From DATCSE01 sp036568605 (GTDB taxonomy: Bacteria > Pseudomonadota > Gammaproteobacteria > Burkholderiales > Burkholderiaceae_C), in assembly GCA_036568605.1 (NCBI GenBank), contig DATCSE010000510.1, forward strand, positions 1 through 8,873: 8,873 nt of DNA, written 5' to 3'. The position numbers were made by a program, and so were the translations under genes. Below the pieces are notes generated by a model. It made no database searches. It had not been told where the DNA came from and worked only from the letters and a program-made list of their open reading frames with translations. Below are positions 1 through 7,644 of this stretch, piece after piece. Each line of letters opens with the position of its first letter. The first letter of the stretch is position 1.

Positions 1-1
1 C

Positions 2-145
2 TCGGACGACGGCGGCGCCACCTGGGTGCGCCACAACGATGACGCGCACCAGTACGCCGGCGTGGGCGTGATGGCCGCCGACCAGAACGCCTACGGACGC
101 ATCTACGTCGGCGGCACCTGCCGCGGGGTGCTGTACAGCAACTGA
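2..145 (+). CDS. GH74 xyloglucanase, C-terminal end (partial, 5' end outside window)
   Basis: Only the last 47 codons and the TGA stop are present. The visible peptide opens with SDDGGATW, continues with HNDDAHQYAG, and closes with YGRIYVGGTCRGVLYSN. The SDDGGxTW Asp-box-like motif followed by xNDDxHQY and a terminal GRxYxGTxGRGxxY motif is how GH74 beta-propeller endo-xyloglucanases (oligoxyloglucan-hydrolysing enzymes) end, so the family call rests on a short but characteristic segment. GH74 enzymes cut the beta-1,4-glucan backbone of xyloglucan, normally outside the cell. The catalytic aspartates and any signal peptide or carbohydrate-binding module lie upstream of the window and cannot be judged. 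The next gene, a GH31 alpha-xylosidase on the same strand, fits a xyloglucan locus. The alternative is another BNR/sialidase-like propeller protein. I am fairly confident of GH74. Confidence 0.8.
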   Translation, partial: SDDGGATWVRHNDDAHQYAGVGVMAADQNAYGRIYVGGTCRGVLYSN

Positions 146-238
146 CGCGAGACGCGTACCGCATCTCTACGGGGCGAGGACATGAACGCGCACAGGCCAT
201 CCGCGGTCCTTCGCCTCGCATCAGGTATTCCCCCAGGA

Positions 239-274
239 CAATTACTTCGATCGACGAATTAATCTATTCATCAA
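239..274 (+). promoter_or_regulatory. AT-rich island with imperfect palindrome: candidate promoter/operator for the GH31-led operon
   Basis: This 36-base stretch has 11 G/C (31%), whereas the genes on both sides are about 70% GC. Inside it GACGAAT (253-259) and ATTCATC (266-272) form an inverted repeat matching at 6 of 7 positions around a 6-base spacer. A short palindrome TCGATCGA (247-254) abuts it. TATTCA (265-270) could serve as a weak -10 box, with only a poor -35 match (TTACTT, 242-247) 17 bases upstream, so the sigma-70 call is weak. The palindrome would overlap that -10 box, the position expected for a repressor of LacI or GntR type, but the protein is unknown. The rest of the 146-337 gap holds nothing else I can support. 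Confidence 0.35.
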
Positions 275-337
275 CGGCCTCGCCGCCGCTTCGTCAGGGC
301 GCGGGCCTCCCCTCTTTTCAGTTCCAACAGGACCCCC

Positions 338-2632
338 GTGAAATTCACCGATGGCCAATGGCTCCTGCAGCCAGGCGTGAGCTCCCACTACGCCACTGAA
401 ACCTATGCCGTGCAGTGCCACGCCGACCGCGTCGTCGTGCTGGCCACCACGCGACCGATCAAGCACCGCGGCGACACGCTCGCCGGCCCGACGCTGACGC
501 TGACGCTCAGCTCCCCATTGCCCGGGGTGATCCGCGTCGCGGTCGCGCATTACGCCGCCAGCGAGGCGCCGCGATTGCACGTGCCGATGACCGGCGCGAC
601 GGACCCTGCCGTGGAGATCGTCGAAAGCGAGACCGAGGTCGCGCTGCGCTCGGGCCCGCTGCGCGCGGTGCTGAAGAAGGGCGAAGGCTGGCGCCTGTCC
701 TTCCGCGAGACGGTCGACGGGGTCGAGCGCGAGCTGACGCGCAGCGACTGGCGCAGCCTGGCCTACGTCCAGTGGGCCGGGCGCGGCAACTTCGTGCACG
801 AGCAGCTCACGCTCGCGGTCGGCGAGAACGTCTACGGCCTCGGCGAGCGCTTCACGCCCTTCGTGAAGAACGGCCAGGTCGTCGAGAACGTCAACAAGGA
901 CGGCGGCACGGCCTGCGAGCAGGCCTACAAGAGCGTGCCCTTCTACCTCTCGAGCCGCGGCTACGGCGTGCTGGTCGACGAGGCCGGGCCGGTGAGCTTC
1001 GAGGTCGCCTCCGAGAAGACCGCGCGTGTTCAGTTCAGCCGCGAAGGGGAGTCGCTCGCGTACTGCGTGATCGCCGGCCCGACACCGACCGCGACGGTCC
1101 AGCGCCTGACCGCGCTGACCGGCCGCTCGCCGTTGCCGCCGGCCTGGACCTTCGGCCTGTGGCTGACGACCTCGTTCACGACGCAGTACGACGAAGCGAC
1201 CGCGACCCACTTCATCGACGAAATGGCGCGCCGCGAGCTGCCGCTCGCGGTGTTCCACTTCGACTGCTTCTGGATGCGCGAATTCGAGTGGGTCAACTTC
1301 CAGTGGGATCAGCGCGGGTTCCCCGACCCCGAAGGCATGCTGAAGCGGCTGCATGCGAAGGGCCTGAAGATCAGCCTCTGGATCAACCCCTACGTCGGCC
1401 AGCAGTCGCCACTGTTCGCCGAAGGCGTGCGCGAAGGCTACTTCCTGAAGCGCCCGAACGGCCTGACCTGGCAGACCGACCTGTGGCAGCCCGGCATGGC
1501 GATCGTCGACTTCACGAACCCGGCCGCGGCGACCTGGTACCGCTCGCACCTGCGCCGCTTGCTCGCGCAGGGCGTGGACTGCTTCAAGACCGACTTCGGC
1601 GAGCGCATCCCCACCGAAGGCGTCGTCTACCACGACGGTTCCGACCCGGTCGAGATGCACAACCTGTACGCGTTGAAATACAACGAGGTCGTCTTCGACC
1701 TGCTGCGCGAGGTCAAGGGCGAGCAGGCCGTCGTCTTCGCGCGCAGCACCTACGCGAGCGGTCAGCGCTTCCCGGTGCACTGGGGCGGCGACTGCTGGAG
1801 CACCTTCGAGTCGATGGCCGAGAGCCTGCGCGGCGGCCTGTCGCTGACGAGCTGCGGCTTCGCGTTCTGGAGCCACGACATCGGCGGATTCGAGGGCAGC
1901 CCGCCGCCGGCCGTCTACAAGCGCTGGATCCAGTTCGGCCTGATGTCCTCGCACAGCCGCCTGCACGGCAGCTCGGGCTACCGCGTGCCCTGGCTGGTCG
2001 ACGAGGAGAGCTGCGACGTGCTGCGCGACTTCACGCAGCTCAAGCACCGGCTGATGCCCTACCTCTACGCGAAGGCGATCGAGGCCAGCGAGACCGGCGT
2101 GCCGATGATGCGTTCGATGGTGCTGCAGCATCCGCACGACCCGGCCTGCGCGCCGCTGGACCGTCAGTACATGCTGGGCGAGAGCCTGCTCGTCGCGCCG
2201 GTGTTCACCGAGTCGGGCGAGGTGGACTTCTACCTGCCCGGCGCGACCGGCAGCCGATGGACGCACCTGCTCTCCGGCGAGGTCCAGGAAGGCGGCCGCT
2301 GGCACCGCGAGACGCACGACTTCTTCGGCCTGCCGCTGTACGTGCCCGAAGGCACCGTGCTGCCCTGGGGCGCCGACGCCTCGCGGCCCGACTACGACTA
2401 CGCGACGGGCGTCACGCTGCGTGTCTTCGGCCTCGCCGACGGCGCGAGCGCGCCCTTCGCCGTCGCATCGCCCGAGGGCCGCATCGCGGCGCGCGGCACG
2501 GTGCGTCGCAACGGGTCCTCCTACGTCGCGCACATCGACGAAGGCACGCTGCGCGACTGGCAGCTGCAGGTCGGCGACAAGCTCAGTCCCGCGCAGCCGT
2601 CCGGCACCACGCTGGAGTGGACGGCGCGGTGA
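338..2632 (+). CDS. yicI: GH31 alpha-xylosidase, YicI-like, cytoplasmic
   Basis: The 764-aa product matches E. coli YicI (772 aa) from end to end as I recall that sequence: the N-terminus MKFTDGQWLLQPG parallels MKISDGNWLIQPG. YicI-type enzymes release alpha-linked xylose from the non-reducing end of xyloglucan oligosaccharides and isoprimeverose. Residues 1-240 form the N-terminal beta-sandwich, about 250-590 the (beta/alpha)8 barrel, and the rest the C-terminal beta domains. The nucleophile is D419 in KTDFGERIP and the acid/base is D485 in HWGGDCW. F280 (TTSFTT), C310-F311 (FDCFWM) and W318 correspond, with a constant +3 offset, to YicI residues F277, C307, F308 and W315 that favour xylose over glucose. 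There is no signal peptide, so action in the cytoplasm on imported oligosaccharides is inferred. The GTG start at 338 is preceded by AGGA at 329-332 and matches the family N-terminus; no in-frame alternative exists back to the TAA at 260. The stop overlaps the next start. Alpha-glucosidase activity is less likely. Confidence 0.95.
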   Translation: MKFTDGQWLLQPGVSSHYATETYAVQCHADRVVVLATTRPIKHRGDTLAGPTLTLTLSSPLPGVIRVAVAHYAASEAPRLHVPMTGATDPAVEIVESETEVALRSGPLRAVLKKGEGWRLSFRETVDGVERELTRSDWRSLAYVQWAGRGNFVHEQLTLAVGENVYGLGERFTPFVKNGQVVENVNKDGGTACEQAYKSVPFYLSSRGYGVLVDEAGPVSFEVASEKTARVQFSREGESLAYCVIAGPTPTATVQRLTALTGRSPLPPAWTFGLWLTTSFTTQYDEATATHFIDEMARRELPLAVFHFDCFWMREFEWVNFQWDQRGFPDPEGMLKRLHAKGLKISLWINPYVGQQSPLFAEGVREGYFLKRPNGLTWQTDLWQPGMAIVDFTNPAAATWYRSHLRRLLAQGVDCFKTDFGERIPTEGVVYHDGSDPVEMHNLYALKYNEVVFDLLREVKGEQAVVFARSTYASGQRFPVHWGGDCWSTFESMAESLRGGLSLTSCGFAFWSHDIGGFEGSPPPAVYKRWIQFGLMSSHSRLHGSSGYRVPWLVDEESCDVLRDFTQLKHRLMPYLYAKAIEASETGVPMMRSMVLQHPHDPACAPLDRQYMLGESLLVAPVFTESGEVDFYLPGATGSRWTHLLSGEVQEGGRWHRETHDFFGLPLYVPEGTVLPWGADASRPDYDYATGVTLRVFGLADGASAPFAVASPEGRIAARGTVRRNGSSYVAHIDEGTLRDWQLQVGDKLSPAQPSGTTLEWTAR

Positions 2633-5466
2633 GGCGAGTGCGCGCCGCCCTCGCCGGCTGGCTGGCGGCCGGCCTCCTGGGCCTGTCCGGCCTAGTCCCC
2701 ACGGCCGCCGAGGCGGCCGGCCGCGAGCGCCTGTCGCTCGACGCCGGCTGGCTGTTCCACCGCGGCGACGTGGCGATGCCGACCGTCAAGGGCCACGGCA
2801 TGAGCTACAACGGCGGCAAGGCCAACGGCGCCGGGGGTGCCGCCGCGGCCGACTTCGACGACTCCACCTGGCGGCACCTCGACCTGCCGCACGACTGGGC
2901 CGTCGAGAACCCGTTCGACCGCGAGGAGAACGCGTCTCAGGGCTACCGCGCCCGCGGCATCGGCTGGTACCGGCGCTACCTGTCGTTGCCCGTCTCCGAC
3001 CGCGGCCGCCACCTCGAGCTGCAGTTCGACGCGATCGCGACGCATGCGACCGTGTGGGTCAACGGCATCGTGGTCGATCGCAGCTGGTCCGGCTACAACG
3101 GCCGCGCCATCGACATCACGCCCTACGTACGCTACGGCGACAACGTCAACACGATCGCGGTGCGCGTCGATGCCGACGCGCAGGAAGGCTGGTGGTACGA
3201 AGGCGCGGGCATCTACCGCCACACCTGGCTCGTCAAGCGCGACGCGCTGCACATCGCCACCGATGGCGTGCACGCCAACCCGGTCGAGCAGAACGGGCGC
3301 TGGACCGTGCCGGTCGAGGTGACGCTGGAAAGCAGCGCGAAGACCGCGCGCCAGGGCATCGTCGACGTGACGCTGATCGACCCGGCGGGCCGTGACGTCG
3401 CGAAGGCCAGCGCACGCGTGCGCGTCGGCGCCCTCGAGAGCGCCGTGGCACGCATCAGCCTCGCCGTGCGTGACCCGCAGCGGTGGTCCCTGGCTCAGCC
3501 CACGCTGTACCGCGTGCGCGCGGTGCTGCGCGACGGTGCACAGGAGCTGGACCGCACCGAGCTGCACACCGGCTTCCGCACGTTCCGCTTCGATGCCGAC
3601 CGCGGCTTCTTCCTCAACGGCGAGTCGGTCAAGCTGCAGGGCGTGTGCATCCACCAGGACCACGCCGGCGTCGGCGTCGCGGTGCCCGAATCGATCTGGG
3701 AGTTCCGCCTGCGCCGCCTGAAGGAAATGGGCACGAACGCGATCCGCTTCGCGCACAACACGCCGGCCGCCGAGGTGCTGGACCTCGCCGACCGGATGGG
3801 CCTCCTGGTGATGGACGAGAACCGGCACTTCAACCCCTCGCCGGACTACCTGCCGCAGCTCACGGCCATGGTGCGGCGCGATCGCAACCGCCCGAGCGTG
3901 ATCCTGTGGTCGATCTTCAACGAGGAACCGCTGCAGAGCACCGAGGCCGGCTACGAGATGTCGCGCCGCATGGTCGCGGCGATCAAGAAACTGGATGCGA
4001 CACGGCCGGTGACGGCCGCGATGCACGGCGGTCTGTTCGCCGAACGCAGCGCCGCCGACGCGCTCGACGTCGTCGGCGTGAACTACCAGACCTGGGCCTA
4101 CGACGGCTACCACCAGAAGCACCCGACGCGGCCCATGACCAGCACCGAGGACACCTCGGCCTTCATGACGCGCGGCGAGTTCGTCAGCGACCGCCAGGCG
4201 CAAATTCTCGCCGGCTACGACGAGGAGCCCTCGTCGTGGGGCAACACGCACCGGCAGGCCTGGCGCGCGATCGCGGAACGGCCGTTCATCGCCGGCAGCT
4301 TCATCTGGACCGGCATCGACTACCGCGGCGAGCCGACGCCCTTCGAGTGGCCCAGCGCGAGCTCGTTCTTCGGCGCGATGGACCTCGCCGGCTTCGCGAA
4401 GACCGCGTTCTGGATCCACCAGGCGCAGTGGGTGAAGGACCGCCCGGTGGTCAAGCTCGTGCCGCACTGGAACTGGCCGGGGCGCGAGGACCAGGCGGTC
4501 CACGTGATGATCGCCAGCAACGCGCCGCGCGTGCGGCTGCTGCTCAATGGCAAGGCGATCGGCGAACAGGACGTCGACCCCTACGAGATGGCGCACTTCC
4601 AGGTGCCGTATGCGCCGGGCCGCATCGAGGCCATCGCGCTGCGCGGCGGCCAGGAGATCGCACGCGACGTCGTCGAGACCAGCGGCGCGCCGGCGCGGCT
4701 CGTGCTGACGCCCGACCGCGCGGCGCTCGCCGGCGACGGGCTGGACGCGGTGCCGGTTACCGTCAGCGCGGTCGACGCGCAGGGCCGCCCGGTGCCGACG
4801 GCCAACGTGCACGTGCGATTCGACCTCGAGGGCCCCGGCGCGATCATCGGCGTCGGCAACGGCGACCCGAACTCGCACGAGGCGGACAAGGCCCTCGAGC
4901 GCAGCCTGTTCAACGGTCTTGCCCAGGTGATCGTGCAGGCCCGGCGCGACGGGCGCGGCACCCTGACCCTGCGCGCCTCGGCCCCTGAACTGGCCGGCGC
5001 ACAGGCCGTGCTGTCGGTGCAGCCGGCGGCCGCGCCACCCGGCGTGCCGACCGCCGAGCCGACGACGCCGCTGCTGACCTGGCGCATCTCGCCCGCCTCG
5101 GCCACGCGGCCCGACCCCAACGTCGTGCTCGCCGAGAGCGACATGAACTCCTGGGGCTGGGACGAGCCGCCGATCCGCCGCGGCCCCGAGGCCCAGGCCT
5201 TCCGCCTGTACCGCAGCGGCTTCCCGGTGCGGGCCGACCGCAACGACGGGCGCGCGCAGCTGACCTTCGACAGCATCGCGGGCAAGGCCGAGATCTGGGT
5301 CGACGGCGCCAAGCTCGGCGAGAAGACCGCTGCCGAACCGGCGCCCTTCTCGGTGACCTTGCCCCCGGGCGCGGCGCAGCGGCAGGTCACCGTGCTGGTC
5401 GAAGCCGCCCCCGCCCAGCCGGCCGGCATCTGGGGCCGCGTGATGCTCGAGCGCGGGGCGCGATGA
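2629..5466 (+). CDS. Secreted multidomain GH2 beta-galactosidase-like enzyme with extra C-terminal jelly roll
   Basis: The product is 945 aa. The GTG start at 2629 lies in a GTGA overlap with the GH31 stop and follows GGAG at 2614-2617; a second GTG at 2638 is possible. The first 30 or so residues (arginines, then a hydrophobic run ending TAAEAAG) are a Sec signal peptide, so the enzyme should be periplasmic or secreted. Order of domains: GH2 sugar-binding jelly roll (about 32-200), Ig-like domain (205-310), TIM barrel (330-600), DUF4982-like (610-675), GH2 C-terminal Ig domain (690-800), a Pro/Ala linker, then a final beta-sandwich (815-945). The likely acid/base is E432 (IFNEEP) and the nucleophile E507 (TSTEDTS); FIWTGIDYRGEPTP is typical of this GH2 branch. 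It would remove beta-galactose from xyloglucan side chains, a role taken by GH2 enzymes in Bacteroides xyloglucan loci. Substrate is inferred: beta-glucuronides or arabinosides cannot be excluded. Confidence 0.88.
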   Translation: MRRVRAALAGWLAAGLLGLSGLVPTAAEAAGRERLSLDAGWLFHRGDVAMPTVKGHGMSYNGGKANGAGGAAAADFDDSTWRHLDLPHDWAVENPFDREENASQGYRARGIGWYRRYLSLPVSDRGRHLELQFDAIATHATVWVNGIVVDRSWSGYNGRAIDITPYVRYGDNVNTIAVRVDADAQEGWWYEGAGIYRHTWLVKRDALHIATDGVHANPVEQNGRWTVPVEVTLESSAKTARQGIVDVTLIDPAGRDVAKASARVRVGALESAVARISLAVRDPQRWSLAQPTLYRVRAVLRDGAQELDRTELHTGFRTFRFDADRGFFLNGESVKLQGVCIHQDHAGVGVAVPESIWEFRLRRLKEMGTNAIRFAHNTPAAEVLDLADRMGLLVMDENRHFNPSPDYLPQLTAMVRRDRNRPSVILWSIFNEEPLQSTEAGYEMSRRMVAAIKKLDATRPVTAAMHGGLFAERSAADALDVVGVNYQTWAYDGYHQKHPTRPMTSTEDTSAFMTRGEFVSDRQAQILAGYDEEPSSWGNTHRQAWRAIAERPFIAGSFIWTGIDYRGEPTPFEWPSASSFFGAMDLAGFAKTAFWIHQAQWVKDRPVVKLVPHWNWPGREDQAVHVMIASNAPRVRLLLNGKAIGEQDVDPYEMAHFQVPYAPGRIEAIALRGGQEIARDVVETSGAPARLVLTPDRAALAGDGLDAVPVTVSAVDAQGRPVPTANVHVRFDLEGPGAIIGVGNGDPNSHEADKALERSLFNGLAQVIVQARRDGRGTLTLRASAPELAGAQAVLSVQPAAAPPGVPTAEPTTPLLTWRISPASATRPDPNVVLAESDMNSWGWDEPPIRRGPEAQAFRLYRSGFPVRADRNDGRAQLTFDSIAGKAEIWVDGAKLGEKTAAEPAPFSVTLPPGAAQRQVTVLVEAAPAQPAGIWGRVMLERGAR

Positions 5467-5484
5467 GCGCGCCGGGCCGCTCCC

Positions 5485-5517
5485 AAGCGCGAATCCCGGA
5501 GCGCTTTGCGCGGAGGG
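5485..5517 (+). promoter_or_regulatory. Shine-Dalgarno of second GH2 gene with flanking short hairpins
   Basis: GGAGGG at 5512-5517 lies 7 bases before the ATG at 5525 and fixes that start. Just upstream, AAGCGC (5485-5490) can pair with GCGCTT (5501-5506) across a 10-base loop. Alternatively GCGC (5501-5504) can pair with GCGC (5508-5511) across TTT, bringing a stem right up to the SD. The two stems share bases and exclude each other. In GC-rich DNA such short stems occur by chance, so a regulatory role is only a possibility; the SD itself is solid. Confidence 0.4.
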
Positions 5518-5524
5518 TCGTCCA

Positions 5525-7549
5525 ATGACCTGGCGCCGCGTCGTCGCTGCGGCGCTGTGGCTGCTCGCGCTGCAGGCGCAGGCGCAGCGCACGACCACGC
5601 CGCTAGCCGGCGCCTGGCGCTTCGCACGCGCCGACGTCGCCGGCGCGCAGGCCGCGCCGTTCGACGACGGCGCATGGTCGACCGTCACGCTGCCGCACAG
5701 CGTCAACGCGGTCGATGGCGAGGCCGGCGGCGCGTACTACCGCGGCCCGGCGTGGTACCGCCGCACGCTGGAAGTCGGACGCGAAAATCGGCGCCGCTTC
5801 CTCGAGTTCGACGCCGCGACCCTGGTCGCCGAGGTGTGGATCAACGGCCAGCCGGCGGGCCGCCACGAAGGCGGCTATGCGCGCTTCCGCCTCGACGTCA
5901 CGCCGCTGCTGAAGCCCGGCCGCAACGTGCTCGCGGTGCGCGTCGACAACGCCGCGCAGCCGCAGGTCGCGCCGCTGGGCGGTGACTTCACGGTCTTCGG
6001 CGGGCTGATCCGACCGGTGCGGCTGATCGAGACCGGCGCGACGCACATCGAGCTGCTGGACCACGGCGGCCCCGGCGTGCAGGTCGACACCGAATCGCTC
6101 TCGCGCGAGGCCGCGCGGCTGAAGGTGCAGGTGCGCCTTCGCAACGACGGCACGGACGCGTCCGCACGCACGCTGCGCCTGACGCTGCGCGATGCCGAGG
6201 GCCGCACGGTGCTGTGCCGCGAGCAGCCCGCGGGCCTCGCTGCGGGCGCGGCCGAGACCGCGAACCTCGTCCTGGACCTGCCCAGGCCGCACCTCTGGCA
6301 GGGCGTGCACGACCCCTACCTCTACCGGCTCGGCGCCGAGCTGGTCGACGGCACCACCGTCGTCGACGCGGTCACGCTGCCCATCGGCCTGCGCCAGTTC
6401 GCGGTCGACCCGCAGCGGGGCCTGCTGCTCAACGGCCAGCCGTATGCATTGCACGGCGTCAACTACTTCCACGCGGGGCGGCCGGGGCGCGGCGTCGCGG
6501 TCGGGGACGCGGAGATCGACGAGGACCTGCGCATCCTCACCGAACTCGGCGTCACCGGACTGCGCCTCGTGCACTACCAACATCCGGCGCACACCTACGA
6601 GCGCGCCGACGAGCTTGGCCTGGTCCTGTGGACCGAGATCCCGCTGAACGCGCAGATGCAGGAGACCGCGGCGTTCCACGACAACGTCGTCGGGCAGCTG
6701 CGCGAACTCGCGCGCCAGACGCGCCACCATGCCTCGGTCGCGATCTGGGGCCTGGGCAACGAGGTCTACCGCAGCGACGAGCCCATCGTCGCGCTGCTGC
6801 GCGACCTGCAGCGCGAGGCGAAGAACGAAGACCCGTCCCGCCTGACCGCCTACGCGCACTGCTGCGCGCCTGACGAACATCCCATGGCGCTGCAGACGGA
6901 CCTCGCCGCGTACAACCGCTACTGGGGCTGGTACGACGGCGAGTTCACCGACATCGGCCCGTGGGCCGACCGCCTGCACGCCAAGCTGCCGGCCAGGCCC
7001 ATCGGCCTGGGTGAATACGGCGCCGGCGCGAGCGTGCTGCAGCAGGAGGATCCGCCGAAGCGCCCGACGCCCGGCGCGCGCTGGCATCCCGAGCAGTACC
7101 AGGCGCTGTTCCACGAGGCCTATGCGCGCCAGCTCGCGGCGCGGCCCTTCCTGTGGGGCCACTTCGTCTGGCTCGGCTTCGACCATGCCTCGGCCGGCCG
7201 CAACGAAGGCGACCAGGCCGGCGTCAACGACAAGGGCCTGGTCACCTACGACCGCCGCTTCCGCAAGGACGCCTACCACCTGCTGCAGGCCTGGTGGCGC
7301 GAGGACCGGGTGCTGCACCTCGCGAACCGACGCGCCACGCCGCGCGCGGGCCGCGCGGCGACGGTGAAGGCCTACAGCAATGCGCATCACCTGACGCTCG
7401 AGGTCAACGGCCGCGCGATCGGCGGTGCCAAGGTCGTCGACCGCGTTGCCCTGTGGCCCGGCGTGGTGCTCGCACCGGGCCGGCAGGTGATCGTCGTGCG
7501 ATCGGAGGACGGCGCGAGCGACCGGGCCGAGTGGGAGGTCCTGCCATGA
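5525..7549 (+). CDS. Secreted GH2 beta-galactosidase-like enzyme, compact form
   Basis: The product is 674 aa. The ATG at 5525 has a strong SD (GGAGGG) and opens a Sec signal peptide: MTWRR, a hydrophobic run, then cleavage near LQAQA-QR, which implies a periplasmic or secreted enzyme. Residues about 22-175 are the GH2 sugar-binding jelly roll, with AEVWINGQPAGRHEGGY and RNVLAVRVDN. An Ig-like domain follows (180-290), then the TIM barrel (about 305-595) and a short DUF4982-like C-terminal domain (612-672). The acid/base is E413 (GLGNEVY) and the nucleophile E497 (GLGEYGAGA). NRYWGWY and GRNEGD...NDKGLVTYDRR are typical of the GH2 beta-galactosidase branch. The expected reaction is hydrolysis of terminal beta-galactosides, here probably galactosyl side chains of xyloglucan oligosaccharides. 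It is clearly a different GH2 branch from the gene before it, not a recent duplicate, so the two may differ in linkage or substrate size. The 3' end overlaps a small ORF by ATGA. Confidence 0.9.
   Translation: MTWRRVVAAALWLLALQAQAQRTTTPLAGAWRFARADVAGAQAAPFDDGAWSTVTLPHSVNAVDGEAGGAYYRGPAWYRRTLEVGRENRRRFLEFDAATLVAEVWINGQPAGRHEGGYARFRLDVTPLLKPGRNVLAVRVDNAAQPQVAPLGGDFTVFGGLIRPVRLIETGATHIELLDHGGPGVQVDTESLSREAARLKVQVRLRNDGTDASARTLRLTLRDAEGRTVLCREQPAGLAAGAAETANLVLDLPRPHLWQGVHDPYLYRLGAELVDGTTVVDAVTLPIGLRQFAVDPQRGLLLNGQPYALHGVNYFHAGRPGRGVAVGDAEIDEDLRILTELGVTGLRLVHYQHPAHTYERADELGLVLWTEIPLNAQMQETAAFHDNVVGQLRELARQTRHHASVAIWGLGNEVYRSDEPIVALLRDLQREAKNEDPSRLTAYAHCCAPDEHPMALQTDLAAYNRYWGWYDGEFTDIGPWADRLHAKLPARPIGLGEYGAGASVLQQEDPPKRPTPGARWHPEQYQALFHEAYARQLAARPFLWGHFVWLGFDHASAGRNEGDQAGVNDKGLVTYDRRFRKDAYHLLQAWWREDRVLHLANRRATPRAGRAATVKAYSNAHHLTLEVNGRAIGGAKVVDRVALWPGVVLAPGRQVIVVRSEDGASDRAEWEVLP
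7533..7538 (+). promoter_or_regulatory. Strong Shine-Dalgarno inside the end of the second GH2 gene
   Basis: GGGAGG lies 7 bases before an ATG at 7546 that overlaps the GH2 stop as ATGA. It is the best SD in this junction. It serves the 32-codon ORF at 7546, not the GH9 start at 7629, which has no recognisable SD of its own. Confidence 0.55.
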
Positions 7550-7644
7550 CGAAGAAGACCATCGATGCACTGCGCCTCGCGCCGCGCGCCTGCGGCTGCG
7601 CGCGAGACGCCGCTTACCGAACGACACCATGCCCCACCGCCTGA
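7546..7644 (+). CDS. Small 32-aa ORF bridging GH2 and GH9, possible translational coupler
   Basis: The ORF starts in an ATGA overlap with the upstream GH2 stop, has a GGGAGG SD at ideal spacing, and ends at a TGA (7642-7644) lying 16 bases past the GH9 start codon. The peptide begins MTKKTIDALRLAP and has three cysteines (16, 18, 29); I recognise no family, signal peptide or membrane segment. Two readings are possible. It may be a leader whose translation delivers ribosomes to the GH9 ATG by termination and re-initiation, since GH9 lacks an SD. Or it may be a relic of an older gene start. Evidence for translation is the start context only. Chance is also possible in this GC-rich sequence. Confidence 0.35.
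   Translation: MTKKTIDALRLAPRACGCARDAAYRTTPCPTA

Noticed and set aside
145..157. Perfect 5-base inverted repeat ACGCG-AGA-CGCGT at the GH74 stop codon, considered as a terminator
   Set aside because: The stem is short and there is no T-tract after it, so an intrinsic terminator cannot be supported.
182..262. 26-codon ORF in the gap after GH74
   Set aside because: The purine-rich GAGGA is only 1 base from the ATG, the peptide has no recognisable feature, and the frame ends inside the AT-rich island.
242..2533. 763-codon open frame on the minus strand opposite the GH31 gene
   Set aside because: It reads as Ala/Arg/Val/Gly-rich sequence with no recognisable domain and is the reverse-frame shadow of a strongly supported GH31 gene in high-GC DNA.
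415..2628. Upstream extension of the first GH2 frame to an ATG at 415
   Set aside because: The extension is Arg/Ala-rich shadow of the GH31 gene. The GTG at 2629 gives a proper signal peptide directly before the GH2 domain.
2692..5706. 1004-codon minus-strand open frame opposite the first GH2 gene
   Set aside because: It has low-complexity His/Arg/Val/Ala composition and no domain, and it spans two real + strand genes and their gap; it is a codon-bias artefact.
7546..7644. Idea that the GH9 gene really starts at 7546 with a sequencing frameshift
   Set aside because: The ATG at 7629 alone gives a complete lipoprotein signal with positive N-region and lipobox, so no frameshift is needed.
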